This document shows, piece after piece, positions 5,723 to 14,424 of a stretch of 45,248 nucleotides of DNA. Each line of letters starts with the position of its first letter. Position 1 is the stretch's first letter. Made by a program: the position numbers and the translations under genes. The stretch spans positions 1 to 45,248 of the forward strand of contig JAJYPA010000015.1 in NCBI GenBank assembly GCA_021795795.1. The letters run 5' to 3'. This DNA comes from Pseudomonadota bacterium. GTDB lineage: Bacteria > Pseudomonadota > Gammaproteobacteria > Halothiobacillales > Halothiobacillaceae. The notes below the pieces were generated by a model. The model made no database searches and was not told the origin of the DNA. It saw only the letters and a program-made list of their open reading frames with translations.

Positions 5723-7370
5723 GGAAAGGTTGCTCCATTGGCTCGTTGACGGTGTTCACACGTTGCCGATGTGCGTAGGGCGGCAGTGTGCTAATACGTG
5801 AATCGACCAGTGCCTGCCCGACCGTGAAGTGATAGAGCACTTGAAGGCGGTCGTCCTTCAGGCCGATGCCTTCATGCACGGCATCGTCGAAAAAACAGCC
5901 GATGCCGGTGCCGTTGAATCCGGCAGCTTCGGCCTCGAGATAGAGTACCTGTCCGATCAGGCCCGCCTCCCAGAACAGTGTGCGGTAGCGCCAGGGTTCT
6001 TCGGTGATCAGCGGGGTAAATTCCGCGATCAACGCCAGAGAGAAGCAACTGTCGGAAGCGATGCCTTGATGGCAGGAAAAACCACGCGCTGCCTTGCGCA
6101 CATCCCCGGCCATCAGCAGATAGAGCGGCAGATGTTCCGGCTTTTGGCCTCCATCAAGCTTGGGCTGGCTCCAGGCAAATTCGTGGTGCAACTGGTCACG
6201 CAGATAGGTCTCACCTTCGCTGCTGCGGGGCAGCATATACAGGCCGGATTCCAGCCCGGCCACGCGGTGAACGAAGAGCAGCACATGGACACGCGGGGTG
6301 AAGGGCAGGCTGTCCCAAGGAATATTTTTCAGGGGCAAGGCATTCTGACGAGGCAACAGACTGTCCAGAATCTGGAAGAAGACTGGAGCAGGCATTGTGA
6401 CCTGGGGATTGAAGTGCTGCGCGCTCCGACGACCGCGAATCACGTCGGTCGCTATTCGGTCGCTGTGCGCCGTTCTAGGCGGCCAGTTCGATTCTTCCGT
6501 GGGTGTTTCTGCCGGGTATGCGGGTTGTCGGCTGGCTTTGGCGACTTGATCGATGATCGGCCAGCGGTACATCGGGTGTGGGTCGAGCCGATTCGCGTGG
6601 CCACGCCAATGACTATCACCGTGGTCATCCAAGCTGGCGCGGCCTGCGGGCGAAATGCCCGGCACAATCACATCCAGCAGTAGTTCGGGGTCTTCCAGTT
6701 CGGCATGCTCGAAATCCGCCGTGCGATCCAGTCCGAGCAGCGAGGCCAATTGGTTGCCATCGCGCGTTGGATCGAGGCAGGTTGACCAGCCGACGGTGGC
6801 GGCGGCATAGCGCAGCGCACCCACGGCATGGCCGATATCGAGCTGGCAATAACGAAACGCGCGCTCACCGTACTTCCAGGCTTCGCGCCAGTGGATGGAT
6901 GAAAGGCCGATGTACAGACCTGGCTTGGTGGCAGGCTCTGCCGGTTGCCAGCGTTGTTCCAGCGCGTGATTGCGGGGGAGGTAATGGTAGAGCCCGTCGT
7001 CCAGTCCGGTGACACCGAAAGCCAGTACATAACATTCGATGGGGTGCAGGTTGCCACTGGACGGATTGCAACGCAGTGCCCAGCGATCAGGGCCGTACTC
7101 CTTCCAGGCGGCCAGGCCCAGCGATAGTTCCAGAAGATAGGCCAGCGTTTTAAGACTGAATGGCTGCGGCTGGGTAGCGAGTAGTTCGGAAAACAGCATT
7201 GGATCGTCGTGATTGCGAAGCGGCAGTTCAACGCGCGGGGCGCCGATGAATTCGCGGAAGGGATTGGGCTGCGCATCCCAATCCAGTGTGTCCGGCCCGG
7301 CCGCGTAGCGGTCCAGACGGTGCTTGGTGCGCTGGTGATAGGCGAGCACAGTCTGCGCGGAGGTGGTCAT
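5715..7370 (-). CDS. Tandem SagB/ThcOx-like nitroreductase-fold protein, nif-linked
   Basis: The 551-residue protein has two nitroreductase-fold domains. The first (about 70-270) carries RCNPSSGNLHPIE, the FMN-site signature of SagB/ThcOx dehydrogenases. The second (about 310-530) starts VIRGRRSAQHFNP, the usual nitroreductase opening, and includes FWEAGLIGQVLYLEAEAAG and GIGCFFDD near its end. SagB enzymes oxidise azolines in peptide natural products, but no cyclodehydratase or precursor peptide is seen, so that role is unlikely here. It lies between nifW and the rhodanese gene in a NifA-type operon. A flavin redox role supporting nitrogenase is inferred; the substrate is unknown. Confidence 0.85.
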   Translation of the reverse strand: MTTSAQTVLAYHQRTKHRLDRYAAGPDTLDWDAQPNPFREFIGAPRVELPLRNHDDPMLFSELLATQPQPFSLKTLAYLLELSLGLAAWKEYGPDRWALRCNPSSGNLHPIECYVLAFGVTGLDDGLYHYLPRNHALEQRWQPAEPATKPGLYIGLSSIHWREAWKYGERAFRYCQLDIGHAVGALRYAAATVGWSTCLDPTRDGNQLASLLGLDRTADFEHAELEDPELLLDVIVPGISPAGRASLDDHGDSHWRGHANRLDPHPMYRWPIIDQVAKASRQPAYPAETPTEESNWPPRTAHSDRIATDVIRGRRSAQHFNPQVTMPAPVFFQILDSLLPRQNALPLKNIPWDSLPFTPRVHVLLFVHRVAGLESGLYMLPRSSEGETYLRDQLHHEFAWSQPKLDGGQKPEHLPLYLLMAGDVRKAARGFSCHQGIASDSCFSLALIAEFTPLITEEPWRYRTLFWEAGLIGQVLYLEAEAAGFNGTGIGCFFDDAVHEGIGLKDDRLQVLYHFTVGQALVDSRISTLPPYAHRQRVNTVNEPMEQPFHE

Positions 7371-7412
7371 GTTGATGGACCTTGGTCTTTGCCTGAATGT
7401 AGATCCTGGTGC

Positions 7413-7751
7413 TTAGCCTTTGACAGCGCCACTGCCGGGGCGGCTGATCTTGTCGAGCGTGACATGACTCACTCCCATGGCTTGATGAAATACCTTGAAG
7501 ACTTTTTCGGTGACGGCATTGGAGGTTACGAAATCATTGTAGGCCTGGCTCAGCAAGGCGACATAAAGAAGTCGCAGATCCTCATCATCGAGGGTGTCCT
7601 CGTCGGCACTCCGTTTGAGGTAGTCGTGGAATCGCTTGAGGATGTGCAGTCGATTGACCTGCACCACGTGCTCGTCGTAAGGGATTTCCAGCAGATTCAG
7701 GAAATCTTCTGCGGAAGAGAGTTTGGCCAGTTGGTCACGCAGGGTGCTCAT
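7413..7751 (-). CDS. nifW: NifW, nitrogenase-stabilising/protective protein
   Basis: The 112-residue protein has the NifW pattern: LSSAEDFLNLLEIPYDEHVV, then NRLHILKRFHDYL and a helical C-terminal half with LLYVALLSQAYNDFV. NifW binds the MoFe protein and helps protect or mature it, especially under oxygen. GAGGA lies upstream of the ATG. It sits 20 bp after nifP in the nifU-S-V operon. Confidence 0.93.
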   Translation of the reverse strand: MSTLRDQLAKLSSAEDFLNLLEIPYDEHVVQVNRLHILKRFHDYLKRSADEDTLDDEDLRLLYVALLSQAYNDFVTSNAVTEKVFKVFHQAMGVSHVTLDKISRPGSGAVKG

Positions 7752-7771
7752 CGTGAAATCCTCATCGGGTG

Positions 7772-8560
7772 TTAATGGGTCTGGATCGGCGGGTTGCGGT
7801 TACTGCCGCCACAAAGCGCCGGGTCGATATCCGTACAGTGCTCGCAATCGGTTTCTATAATGGGCTCTTCACCGACTGGAACTTGTAGTTGCTGCTCCAG
7901 CATGCTGATGCGGTCCATCAGGCACTGGATGGCCTTGCCAACCGGATCGGGCATGAGGTGGTGGTCGAGATCGATGCCGTGTGGACTGATGCGTCGCCGT
8001 TCCAGTGGCAGCACCACGCGACCTGGGATACCGACCACGGTCATGCCGGATGAGACATCCGAAATCACCACGGCATTTGCGCCGACCTGAGTGTCGTGAC
8101 CGATCGTGACCGAGCCGAGGATCTTCGCCCCCGCGCCGACCATGACCCGATCGCGCAGGGTGGGGTGCCGCTTGCCGGGATTCCAGCTCGTGCCGCCAAG
8201 TGTGACGCCGTGATACAGCGTGCAGTCGTTACCGATTTCCGCCGTTTCGCCGATGACGACGCCCATGCCATGGTCGATGAAAAAACGTCGCCCGATCTGG
8301 GCACCGGGATGAATATCCACCCCGGTGAGCAGCCGGGAAATCGCGCTCATCAGGCGCGCGAGATAGCGCAGCTTGAGTCGCCAGAGCTTGTGCGACAGGC
8401 GGTGAACGAGCAGGGCATGCACGCCGGGATAGGTGCTGAGTACTTCCAAGACATGCCGGGCCGCCGGATCGCGATCGAAAACACACAGCACATCTTCGCG
8501 CATCATCGCGAACAGGCCGATGCGGTGAGTGGGCTTTTTGTCGGTACGGGAGGCGTTCAT
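7772..8560 (-). CDS. nifP: Serine O-acetyltransferase, NifP type (CysE family)
   Basis: The protein makes O-acetylserine from serine and acetyl-CoA, the first step to cysteine, which NifS uses as sulfur donor. After a helical N-terminal part come the left-handed beta-helix hexapeptide repeats (about 80-180) with [38 protein letters not shown] and [20 protein letters not shown], the CysE signatures. The start at 8560 has GGAGA 7 nt upstream; an in-frame ATG at 8602 lies inside nifV and is unlikely. The tail is long and holds three cysteines ([14 protein letters not shown]). Position directly after nifV and before nifW makes the nif-specific isoform (NifP) the best call. Confidence 0.9.
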   Translation of the reverse strand: MNASRTDKKPTHRIGLFAMMREDVLCVFDRDPAARHVLEVLSTYPGVHALLVHRLSHKLWRLKLRYLARLMSAISRLLTGVDIHPGAQIGRRFFIDHGMGVVIGETAEIGNDCTLYHGVTLGGTSWNPGKRHPTLRDRVMVGAGAKILGSVTIGHDTQVGANAVVISDVSSGMTVVGIPGRVVLPLERRRISPHGIDLDHHLMPDPVGKAIQCLMDRISMLEQQLQVPVGEEPIIETDCEHCTDIDPALCGGSNRNPPIQTH

Positions 8561-8573
8561 GGGCAATCTCCAG

Positions 8574-9734
8574 TCAGGCATGGGGGAGTGACGACTCGGC
8601 ACTTTCTAGCAGAAACGTATGCAGATCCTCGGTACGGGGCGCGACTTTGTACTGCAAAACGTATCTGCGCACGCGTTGAAGAATCTGATGTGCCTGTTCT
8701 TCATCGATAATGGTGCCGAGTTCCGCATAGGCGCGAATCACGGCCTTGGTGCCCGAATGCTTGCCGAGTACCAGATTGTGTTGACGTCCCAGTTCCTGTG
8801 GATCGAAGCTCTGATAGTTGAGCGGGTTCTTCATGAGGCCGTCCACGTGAATGCCCGCCTCGTGGCTGAAGATTGCCTCGCCGACGATGCTCTTGCCCGC
8901 GGGAATCGGGCGGCTGGAAGCCTGCGCGACCAGTTGGGAAATCGCATTGAAGTGACGGACGTTCACACCGGTCTGATAGCCGTAGAGGTGATGTAGGCAC
9001 ATGACCACTTCTTCGAGTGGCGCATTGCCCGCCCGTTCGCCCAAGCCATTGACCGTGGTGTTGACGTGGGTGGCGCCATAACGCAGTGCGGCAATCGAGT
9101 TGGCGGTGGCCAGACCGAGATCGTTATGGGCGTGCATTTCGATTTCCAGGCCGCTCGCAGCACGAAGGCGCGGCATAATCTCGGCGACGGTGAACGGATC
9201 GAGAATGCCGAGCGTGTCGGCAAAGCGGAATCTTCGCGCGCCTGCCTTTTCTGCGGTTTCCATGACCTGTAAAACGAAATCGAGCGAAGCACGGGAAGAA
9301 TCCTCACCGCCGACGGCGACTTCCATACCCAGGTCGAGGATCTGTTTGACCCGACGTTCGACTTGCTGCAGAACCCAGGTGCGGCTCTTGCCGATCTTGC
9401 CGTTAATCTGGATATCCGAAACCGGTACGGACGCGTTGACCATGTCCACCTGACAGCGGGCGACCGCAGCCAGATCTGCATCGTGCATCCGGCTCCACGC
9501 GACCAACCGGGCGTTCAGGTCCATTTGCGTGATAGTACGGATCACGTCTTGTTCTTCCTCACCCATGGCGGGAATGCCAATCTCCAGTTCCGGCACGCCC
9601 GCGGCTACGAGGCTTAGGGCAATGGCGATTTTTTCATCCGGGCGGAAGGATACACCCGCCGTCTGTTCACCGTCCCGAAGGGTGGTGTCATGGACCACGG
9701 CGATTGCCTGCGGAAGGGTGCCGGTGTCACGCAT
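8574..9734 (-). CDS. nifV: Homocitrate synthase NifV
   Basis: The 386-residue protein condenses acetyl-CoA and 2-oxoglutarate to homocitrate, the organic ligand of FeMo-co. It is a DRE-TIM metallolyase: [16 protein letters not shown] (15-30) carries the metal-binding Asp and catalytic Arg, [14 protein letters not shown] the metal His pair, and [11 protein letters not shown] the later signature. Its length is normal for NifV. It overlaps nifS by 8 bp and ends 13 bp before nifP, so S-V-P-W form one transcript. Confidence 0.96.
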   Translation of the reverse strand: MRDTGTLPQAIAVVHDTTLRDGEQTAGVSFRPDEKIAIALSLVAAGVPELEIGIPAMGEEEQDVIRTITQMDLNARLVAWSRMHDADLAAVARCQVDMVNASVPVSDIQINGKIGKSRTWVLQQVERRVKQILDLGMEVAVGGEDSSRASLDFVLQVMETAEKAGARRFRFADTLGILDPFTVAEIMPRLRAASGLEIEMHAHNDLGLATANSIAALRYGATHVNTTVNGLGERAGNAPLEEVVMCLHHLYGYQTGVNVRHFNAISQLVAQASSRPIPAGKSIVGEAIFSHEAGIHVDGLMKNPLNYQSFDPQELGRQHNLVLGKHSGTKAVIRAYAELGTIIDEEQAHQILQRVRRYVLQYKVAPRTEDLHTFLLESAESSLPHA

Positions 9735-10938
9735 AGACGGGCGCGAAGGCGTTGTCGGCGAGGATCGGGCCGTTGGCGCCCCAGTATGGCGACAGGGCGC
9801 GTAACTGGGCGATGATCGGCGGCGTCTGGGCGATTACCCAGTCCACTTCCGCTTCGGTGGTCTCGCGGGAGAGCGAGAAGCGGATCGTGCCGTGGGCGGC
9901 GGTATAGGGAATATCCATGGCGCGCAGCACATGCGAGGGTTCGAGGGAACCCGAGGTGCAGGCAGAACCTGATGAAGCGGCGATTCCGACACGGCTGAGC
10001 AGCAGCAGGATAGCTTCGCCTTCAATGTATTCAAAGGAGATACTGCTGGTGTTCGGCAGACGGTTGTCCGGGTCACCGTTGGGGAAGGAGAACGTAACTT
10101 GCTCCAGAATTCCGGCTTCGAGTCGATCACGCAGCTTGCGTACTTCGGTGTTCTCGTAGGCCATGTGTTCCAGCGCCAGCTCGGCGGCCTTGCCCAGACC
10201 AATGATGCCGGTGGTGTTCTCGGTGCCGGCCCGGCGGCTGCGCTCCTGATGTCCGCCGCGCAGGAAGGGGCGGAAGCGGGTGCCACGGCGCACGTACAGC
10301 GCACCGACGCCCTTGGGCGCGTGCAGCTTATGACCAGAGAGCGAAAGCATGTCGATGGCCGACTCGCTCATGTTCAACGGAATTTTGCCCACGGCCTGTA
10401 CGGCATCGGTATGGAACAGCACGCCTTTTTCCTTCGCCATGCGGGCCATGGTTTCGACGGGGAAGATCGTGCCAGTTTCGTTGTTGGCGTACATGATTGA
10501 GACGATCGCGACACGGTCGCTCAACACTTCAGCGTATTTCTGCATGTCGATTCGGCCCAGCTTATCCACCGGCAGATAATGCACGGTGTAGCCTTCGGTT
10601 TTCGCCAGATGCTCGCAGAGGGTCAGGATGGCCGGATGTTCGATAACGCTTGTGATGATTTCACGGCGGTGCGGATAGGCGGCCAGGGCCGACATGATGG
10701 CCGTGCTGTCCGATTCCGTGCCGCAGGAAGTGAAGATGATCTCGGTGTCGTGCGCCGCGCCCAGCAGTTTTTGTACGGACGCACGGGCGTTCTCCATCTG
10801 CTTGCCGACGTCGCCGCCGAAACTGTGCATGGATGACGGGTTGCCGTAGTACTCACTGAAGTAGGGCAGCATGGCTTCGACGACGCGCGGATCAACGCGG
10901 GTGGTGGCATTATTGTCCATGTAGGCGGTAGTGCTCAT
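9727..10938 (-). CDS. nifS: Cysteine desulfurase NifS
   Basis: The PLP enzyme takes sulfur from cysteine and passes it as persulfide to NifU. The PLP lysine is K204 in SLSGHKLHAPKG, and the catalytic cysteine is C327 in SSGSACTSGS, the group I (NifS/IscS) loop. Of two close ATGs, 10944 overlaps the nifU stop and 10938 is spaced 7 nt from GGGAG, so the latter was chosen, giving 403 residues starting MSTTAYMDNNATT. It is translationally linked to nifU. Confidence 0.97.
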   Translation of the reverse strand: MSTTAYMDNNATTRVDPRVVEAMLPYFSEYYGNPSSMHSFGGDVGKQMENARASVQKLLGAAHDTEIIFTSCGTESDSTAIMSALAAYPHRREIITSVIEHPAILTLCEHLAKTEGYTVHYLPVDKLGRIDMQKYAEVLSDRVAIVSIMYANNETGTIFPVETMARMAKEKGVLFHTDAVQAVGKIPLNMSESAIDMLSLSGHKLHAPKGVGALYVRRGTRFRPFLRGGHQERSRRAGTENTTGIIGLGKAAELALEHMAYENTEVRKLRDRLEAGILEQVTFSFPNGDPDNRLPNTSSISFEYIEGEAILLLLSRVGIAASSGSACTSGSLEPSHVLRAMDIPYTAAHGTIRFSLSRETTEAEVDWVIAQTPPIIAQLRALSPYWGANGPILADNAFAPVYA

Positions 10939-10940
10939 GG

Positions 10941-11897
10941 TCATGCTCCCACGGTTTGAGGCATCGGCGCGGGCACGACCCGGATCGGACGGCCAAGCGT
11001 GAGCATCAGACGTTCCTGAATACCGGAAATGGTGATTCCCGACATCTGGCAGCCCATGCAAGCACCGCTCATCGCCACACTGATGGTGTCACCATCTACG
11101 TCTACGAGCTGGATATCGCCGCCGTCCATCTGGAACTGCGGGCGCATCTCATCGATGACCGCCGAGATTTTCTGAATTTTCTGCACCAGCATCATACCGC
11201 CGGATGCCACCGCAACAGGCGCTGGCGCACTGGGCTTGTGCGACTGGATCGAAACCGGTGCCGAGATCGTGACCGGCTTCGAGGCCGGTTTGGCAGCCGA
11301 TGAGTTGGCCGATGAGCCGATAATGGGCTCAAGGCCATGCACCCGGGCCAATACTTCCTCAATCTTTTCGTGGCAGCTTTCGCAGCCGCCGCCGGCCTTG
11401 GTGTAAAACGTGACTTCCTGCAGGGTGTGCAGATTGTTTTCACGGGCCACCTTCTCGATCAACGCGGCATCAATGCCGAAGCACTTGCAGATCAGGGCAC
11501 CTTCTTCATGATCGTCCGCCCATACCTCGCCGCGGTAGTTGGCGATGGCTGCATGCAGCGCCTCGGCGCCCATGACGGAGCAGTGCATTTTCTCCGGTGG
11601 CAGGCCGCCCAGGAATTCCGCGATATCCATGTTGGTCACGGCCAGCGCTTCATCGAGCGTCTTGCCCTTGATGATTTCCGTCAGGGCCGATGAGGAGGCA
11701 ATGGCCGAGCCGCAGCCGAAAGTCTGGAAACGTGCGTCGGTGATTACGTCGGTTTGTGGATCGACCTGCAACATGAGCCGCAGGGCATCGCCGCAACTGA
11801 TGGAGCCGACTTCGCCAATGGCATTGGCTTCTTCCAGAACCCCGGTGTTCTTGGGGTTGAAGAAATACTCTTTAACCTTGTCCGTATAATCCCACAT
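10941..11897 (-). CDS. nifU: Fe-S scaffold NifU (three-domain)
   Basis: The 318-residue scaffold assembles [Fe-S] clusters for nitrogenase. All family residues are present at the same numbers as in Azotobacter vinelandii: C35, C62 and C106 in the IscU-like domain, C137, C139, C172 and C175 for the permanent [2Fe-2S] cluster in the central domain, and an Nfu-type C-terminal domain with C280-MG-C283. A Pro/Ala/Ser-rich linker (about 195-232) joins the last two. It lies between the IscA-type gene and nifS, so all three are co-expressed. Confidence 0.97.
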   Translation of the reverse strand: MWDYTDKVKEYFFNPKNTGVLEEANAIGEVGSISCGDALRLMLQVDPQTDVITDARFQTFGCGSAIASSSALTEIIKGKTLDEALAVTNMDIAEFLGGLPPEKMHCSVMGAEALHAAIANYRGEVWADDHEEGALICKCFGIDAALIEKVARENNLHTLQEVTFYTKAGGGCESCHEKIEEVLARVHGLEPIIGSSANSSAAKPASKPVTISAPVSIQSHKPSAPAPVAVASGGMMLVQKIQKISAVIDEMRPQFQMDGGDIQLVDVDGDTISVAMSGACMGCQMSGITISGIQERLMLTLGRPIRVVPAPMPQTVGA

Positions 11898-11902
11898 GAT
11901 TT

Positions 11903-12271
11903 TTACCCTCGATGTCCGCAGGTTGATTGCTCGGGCGCAGATGCGTCATCGCCCGCCGTGAATGAAGAACCGCAACCGCAGGTCCCGGTCGCATTGGGGT
12001 TTTCGAAGCGGAAGCCCACGCCAGAAATGTCTTCGACGTAATCGATGATTACGCCGGTGAGCAGAGGGGCACTGTTTTGATCGACGTATACTTGCAAGCC
12101 TTCCAGCGAGACGATGGTGTCATCAGCGCTTGATTGTGACTCAAGGCCCATTCCGTATTGGTAACCGGAACAACCGCCACTTGATACCATCACGCGCAGC
12201 CCTTGTGCTTCCGGTGTCTCGGTGATCAGAGCCTTGACGGCGTCGATCGCCTTTTCAGTCAGTGTCAACAT
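11903..12271 (-). CDS. Nif-specific IscA/HesB-type Fe-S carrier
   Basis: The 122-residue protein begins MLTLTEKAIDAVKALI and has the A-type carrier cysteines C34 (SSGGCSGYQYG) and C98/C100 (GTCGCGSSF), which bind Fe or an Fe-S cluster for delivery. A short tail after residue 103 adds one more cysteine. The start at 12271 has GGAG 6 nt upstream; the in-frame ATG at 12322 overlaps the sigma-54 promoter and is rejected. It is the first gene of the nifU-S-V operon, as IscA(nif) is in Azotobacter. Confidence 0.92.
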   Translation of the reverse strand: MLTLTEKAIDAVKALITETPEAQGLRVMVSSGGCSGYQYGMGLESQSSADDTIVSLEGLQVYVDQNSAPLLTGVIIDYVEDISGVGFRFENPNATGTCGCGSSFTAGDDASAPEQSTCGHRG

Positions 12272-12310
12272 GTCGTTCTCCTCGAGTTGAGTTGGATTCA
12301 AGGGAGTGAT

Positions 12311-12326
12311 AGCAAAAGCCAAGCCA
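12311..12326 (-). promoter_or_regulatory. Sigma-54 (-24/-12) promoter of the iscA-nifU-nifS operon
   Basis: Minus strand TGGCTTGGCTTTTGCT matches the consensus TGGCACGNNNNTTGCW at all but two positions, with GG and GC correctly spaced. It lies 40 bp upstream of the iscA-type start codon. Confidence 0.85.
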
Positions 12327-12398
12327 TGTTTTTATATGATTATAAGGATATGATTTATATGTTTTTTATTTTGTATGTCTGAAGGGTGTTCATGTTTT

Positions 12399-12414
12399 TG
12401 TCGATTTCCCTACA
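12399..12414. promoter_or_regulatory. NifA upstream activator site for the iscA-nifU operon
   Basis: TGT-CGATTTCCCT-ACA fits the NifA site TGT-N10-ACA exactly. Its centre is about 105 bp from the expected transcription start, a normal distance for NifA acting by DNA looping. Confidence 0.75.
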
Positions 12415-12460
12415 CGGCCAGGGCAGATTTGCGGTGAAGGTGACAAATAGAATGACGGCG

Positions 12461-12484
12461 AAAAAAAAGCCCGCAGTAGCGGGC
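12461..12484 (-). terminator. Rho-independent terminator of the nifHDK-...-nifQ operon
   Basis: On the minus strand GCCCGC-TACT-GCGGGC is followed by eight T residues. It lies 37 bp after the stop of the last gene and isolates this operon from the promoter of the next one. Confidence 0.92.
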
Positions 12485-12521
12485 AAACAGGGATTACAGG
12501 GTGAAAATGGCATGCCCTCTG

Positions 12522-13127
12522 TTACACCGGGCGGTTCTCATTGGGGTTGCGCACGGGGCCCATTCCGGCGAGGCAGTCTTCCAGACTGATTTGCGGGAAT
12601 TTGGTATCGAACTTCATCGCGGTATCCATGATACGGTCGATTTTTTGGGCGGTGTCCAGCTTCTTGAGGTCGCCGCGTTCGAGATAAAGCAATTCCAGCA
12701 GCTCGTTGTATACCGTGGCTTCGTCGATCGGGATGATGTAGAACGGAATGCCGTTGATGGTGACCAGATACCGTTTACGCAGATCGATATTGTTGCAGAA
12801 CATAAAGTATTTGCCGTCGGGCGTCAGGGTGTCGCCTAGCACCTCGGCCAGATCCGGCAGATAGCCGAACGACAGCAGATAGCAGGCTAGAAAGTTGATT
12901 TTATCCTGGCCAGGTTCGGCGCCGGTGATCACCTGCTGGGCGACGGTTTCCGGTGGACGGGCTTCATCGGCAATGCTTGGGGCAAACTTGATGGCGATTT
13001 CCCCGCGAAAGCCGAAACGGCCCTTGTCGTTGATTTCACCGCGGAACACGGGATTTTGCAGGCGTTTTTCCTGCTCCAGACGCGCGAAGGCGCTCTGTTC
13101 GATTGCAGGCTGTTCAATGGTACTCAT
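12522..13127 (-). CDS. Unrecognised nif-operon protein (201 aa)
   Basis: I do not recognise this family. The 201-residue soluble protein has a charged N-terminus, a beta-rich stretch with GRFGFRGEIAIKF, a helical part with NFLACYLLSFGYLPDLAEVL and a well-ordered C-terminal half with YLVTINGIPFYIIPIDEATV and LELLYLERGDLKKL. There is no signal peptide, membrane segment or metal motif; the three cysteines are scattered. GGAG lies 8 nt before the ATG. It starts 52 bp after nifQ and ends just before the operon terminator, so it is co-transcribed with nifHDK and nifENX. A role in cofactor assembly or nitrogenase protection is a guess from context only. Confidence 0.85.
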   Translation of the reverse strand: MSTIEQPAIEQSAFARLEQEKRLQNPVFRGEINDKGRFGFRGEIAIKFAPSIADEARPPETVAQQVITGAEPGQDKINFLACYLLSFGYLPDLAEVLGDTLTPDGKYFMFCNNIDLRKRYLVTINGIPFYIIPIDEATVYNELLELLYLERGDLKKLDTAQKIDRIMDTAMKFDTKFPQISLEDCLAGMGPVRNPNENRPV

Positions 13128-13179
13128 CAGTCGTTCTCCGGTGGGTTTCGAGCAATCTCATGTGGGATAGTGGGCGTAT

Positions 13180-13842
13180 TCAACGCATGGCAGTAACCGA
13201 CCGGCTCCGGTCAGTGGCTTCCTCAGGGCCGAAGCAGAGGTCGTAGTCGATGCAGACCTGGCAACTGGGCGCCAGGCAGACCGATACGTCGCCCAGTTCG
13301 CAGAGCTGTTTGTAAAGGAATTTCTTCCATTTCATGTTGCCGGTGTTCTTGTTGAACAGGATCGGGAAATAGCGCGCCAGCAACTGGTTCAGTTCTTCGC
13401 GGCAACCCAGCCCCAGATCTTGCCAGAGGTGGTTGTCACGTAGACAACCGGTTGCGATCATCGAGGTGATCCAGTCCACGTGTTCGCCAAAGCTTGAGCA
13501 ATGGTCGAGCAGCAGCTGCTTCAGGTCGTTCATTTCCTCGGTGCGCGCATTTTTTGGCAGCTCGGCCAGATCGCTGTCGCATCGGCAGGAAAAATTCTGG
13601 CCGGTGCACAGGTTCAGATGGACCTTGATGCAGCGATCGATCGGCTTGTCGTCGAGTATCCGGGCGAAATACCGGTTGATGAGCATCCGGAACTTGGTCT
13701 GTGTAAGCCCCATTGCTTCACTCAACGAACCGGCTGGCTCCTTGGCGTTGTGGGCGATGCACTGAGCGAAGATGTGCGCTTCGTACACATCTTCGTGCTG
13801 GTCGCGCCGATCCATCAGATAGTTGTAGATTCCAGAAGACAT
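13180..13842 (-). CDS. nifQ: NifQ, molybdenum donor for FeMo-co
   Basis: The 220-residue protein ends in the diagnostic C189-x4-C194-x2-C197-x5-C203 motif (CLAPSCQVCIDYDLC), which binds the Mo-Fe-S precursor that NifQ hands to NifEN/NifH. Additional cysteines lie around residues 71-88 (NLCTGQNFSCRC). GGAGG lies 7 nt before the ATG at 13842; the upstream ATG at 13944 lies within fdxB and has no such site. It follows fdxB by 17 bp. Confidence 0.93.
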   Translation of the reverse strand: MSSGIYNYLMDRRDQHEDVYEAHIFAQCIAHNAKEPAGSLSEAMGLTQTKFRMLINRYFARILDDKPIDRCIKVHLNLCTGQNFSCRCDSDLAELPKNARTEEMNDLKQLLLDHCSSFGEHVDWITSMIATGCLRDNHLWQDLGLGCREELNQLLARYFPILFNKNTGNMKWKKFLYKQLCELGDVSVCLAPSCQVCIDYDLCFGPEEATDRSRSVTAMR

Positions 13843-13859
13843 CTCGATACCTCCTGCCT

Positions 13860-14186
13860 TCAGCCGGCCTTCATCACGACAGCGGCGCTTGCTGGCGCGT
13901 GGGTATAGCAGTCCTTCGGGCAGACCCGCGCACAAGCTTCGCAACCGATGCAGTTTTCCGGGTGCTCGATCATCATGACCTTGCGTTCGGCTTCGTCATC
14001 GTCGGCGGCAACCAGTCCACCATCCTCGTCGATGCCCATGAGCATCAACACATCCCGCCCGCAGGCGCGATAGCAGCGGCCACAACCGATGCACTTCTCG
14101 TCATCAATCTGTTCTACGAACTGAGGGGTCCAGTTCAGCCCCCCCTTGGTGATTCCAGTGAGGGAGATACCGGTCAGGCTATTCAT
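13860..14186 (-). CDS. fdxB: Nif-specific ferredoxin III (FdxB type)
   Basis: The 108-residue protein has two cluster motifs: C32-x2-C35-x2-C38-x3-C42 and C79-x2-C82-x2-C85-x3-C89-P, with C93 beyond, spaced by an acidic insert, as in the nif-specific FdxB family. It probably carries electrons to FeMo-co assembly. The ATG at 14186 with GGAG 9 nt upstream is preferred over 14201, which overlaps the preceding gene by 11 bp. Confidence 0.92.
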   Translation of the reverse strand: MNSLTGISLTGITKGGLNWTPQFVEQIDDEKCIGCGRCYRACGRDVLMLMGIDEDGGLVAADDDEAERKVMMIEHPENCIGCEACARVCPKDCYTHAPASAAVVMKAG

Positions 14187-14190
14187 GGCT

Positions 14191-14391
14191 TCAGTCTCCA
14201 TTCAGGGCGGCCAGACGCGCTCTGGCCGCGATCAAATCTTGATAGGCCGAATGCGCTTGCGTCGCCACGTCCGGGATATTTTCCCAGCCAATGGGCAGGT
14301 CCTCTGCCAGATCGTGTAGATCCATCTTCAATTGGGTGGCACGGCCGTTCAAGCGCTTGATTTCGGCTTTCAAAGTCTCTTTTTCATCCAC
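14191..14391 (-). CDS. CCE_0567-like small helical protein (DUF683/Rop-like)
   Basis: The 66-residue protein is almost entirely helical, with [20 protein letters not shown] and [14 protein letters not shown], the pattern of the small Rop-like nif-linked proteins typified by Cyanothece CCE_0567. Function is not established; the family is regularly encoded beside nifX and the DUF269 protein, exactly as here. The gene is followed by fdxB after 4 bp. Confidence 0.88.
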   Translation of the reverse strand: MDEKETLKAEIKRLNGRATQLKMDLHDLAEDLPIGWENIPDVATQAHSAYQDLIAARARLAALNGD

Positions 14392-14424
14392 GGTGGATCA
14401 CTCCTCTGTGCAGGAATTCGGGTG

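Noticed and set aside
5715..7370. SagB-like gene as part of a thiazole/oxazole peptide cluster
   Set aside because: No cyclodehydratase, YcaO, precursor peptide or protease is nearby; all neighbours are nif genes.
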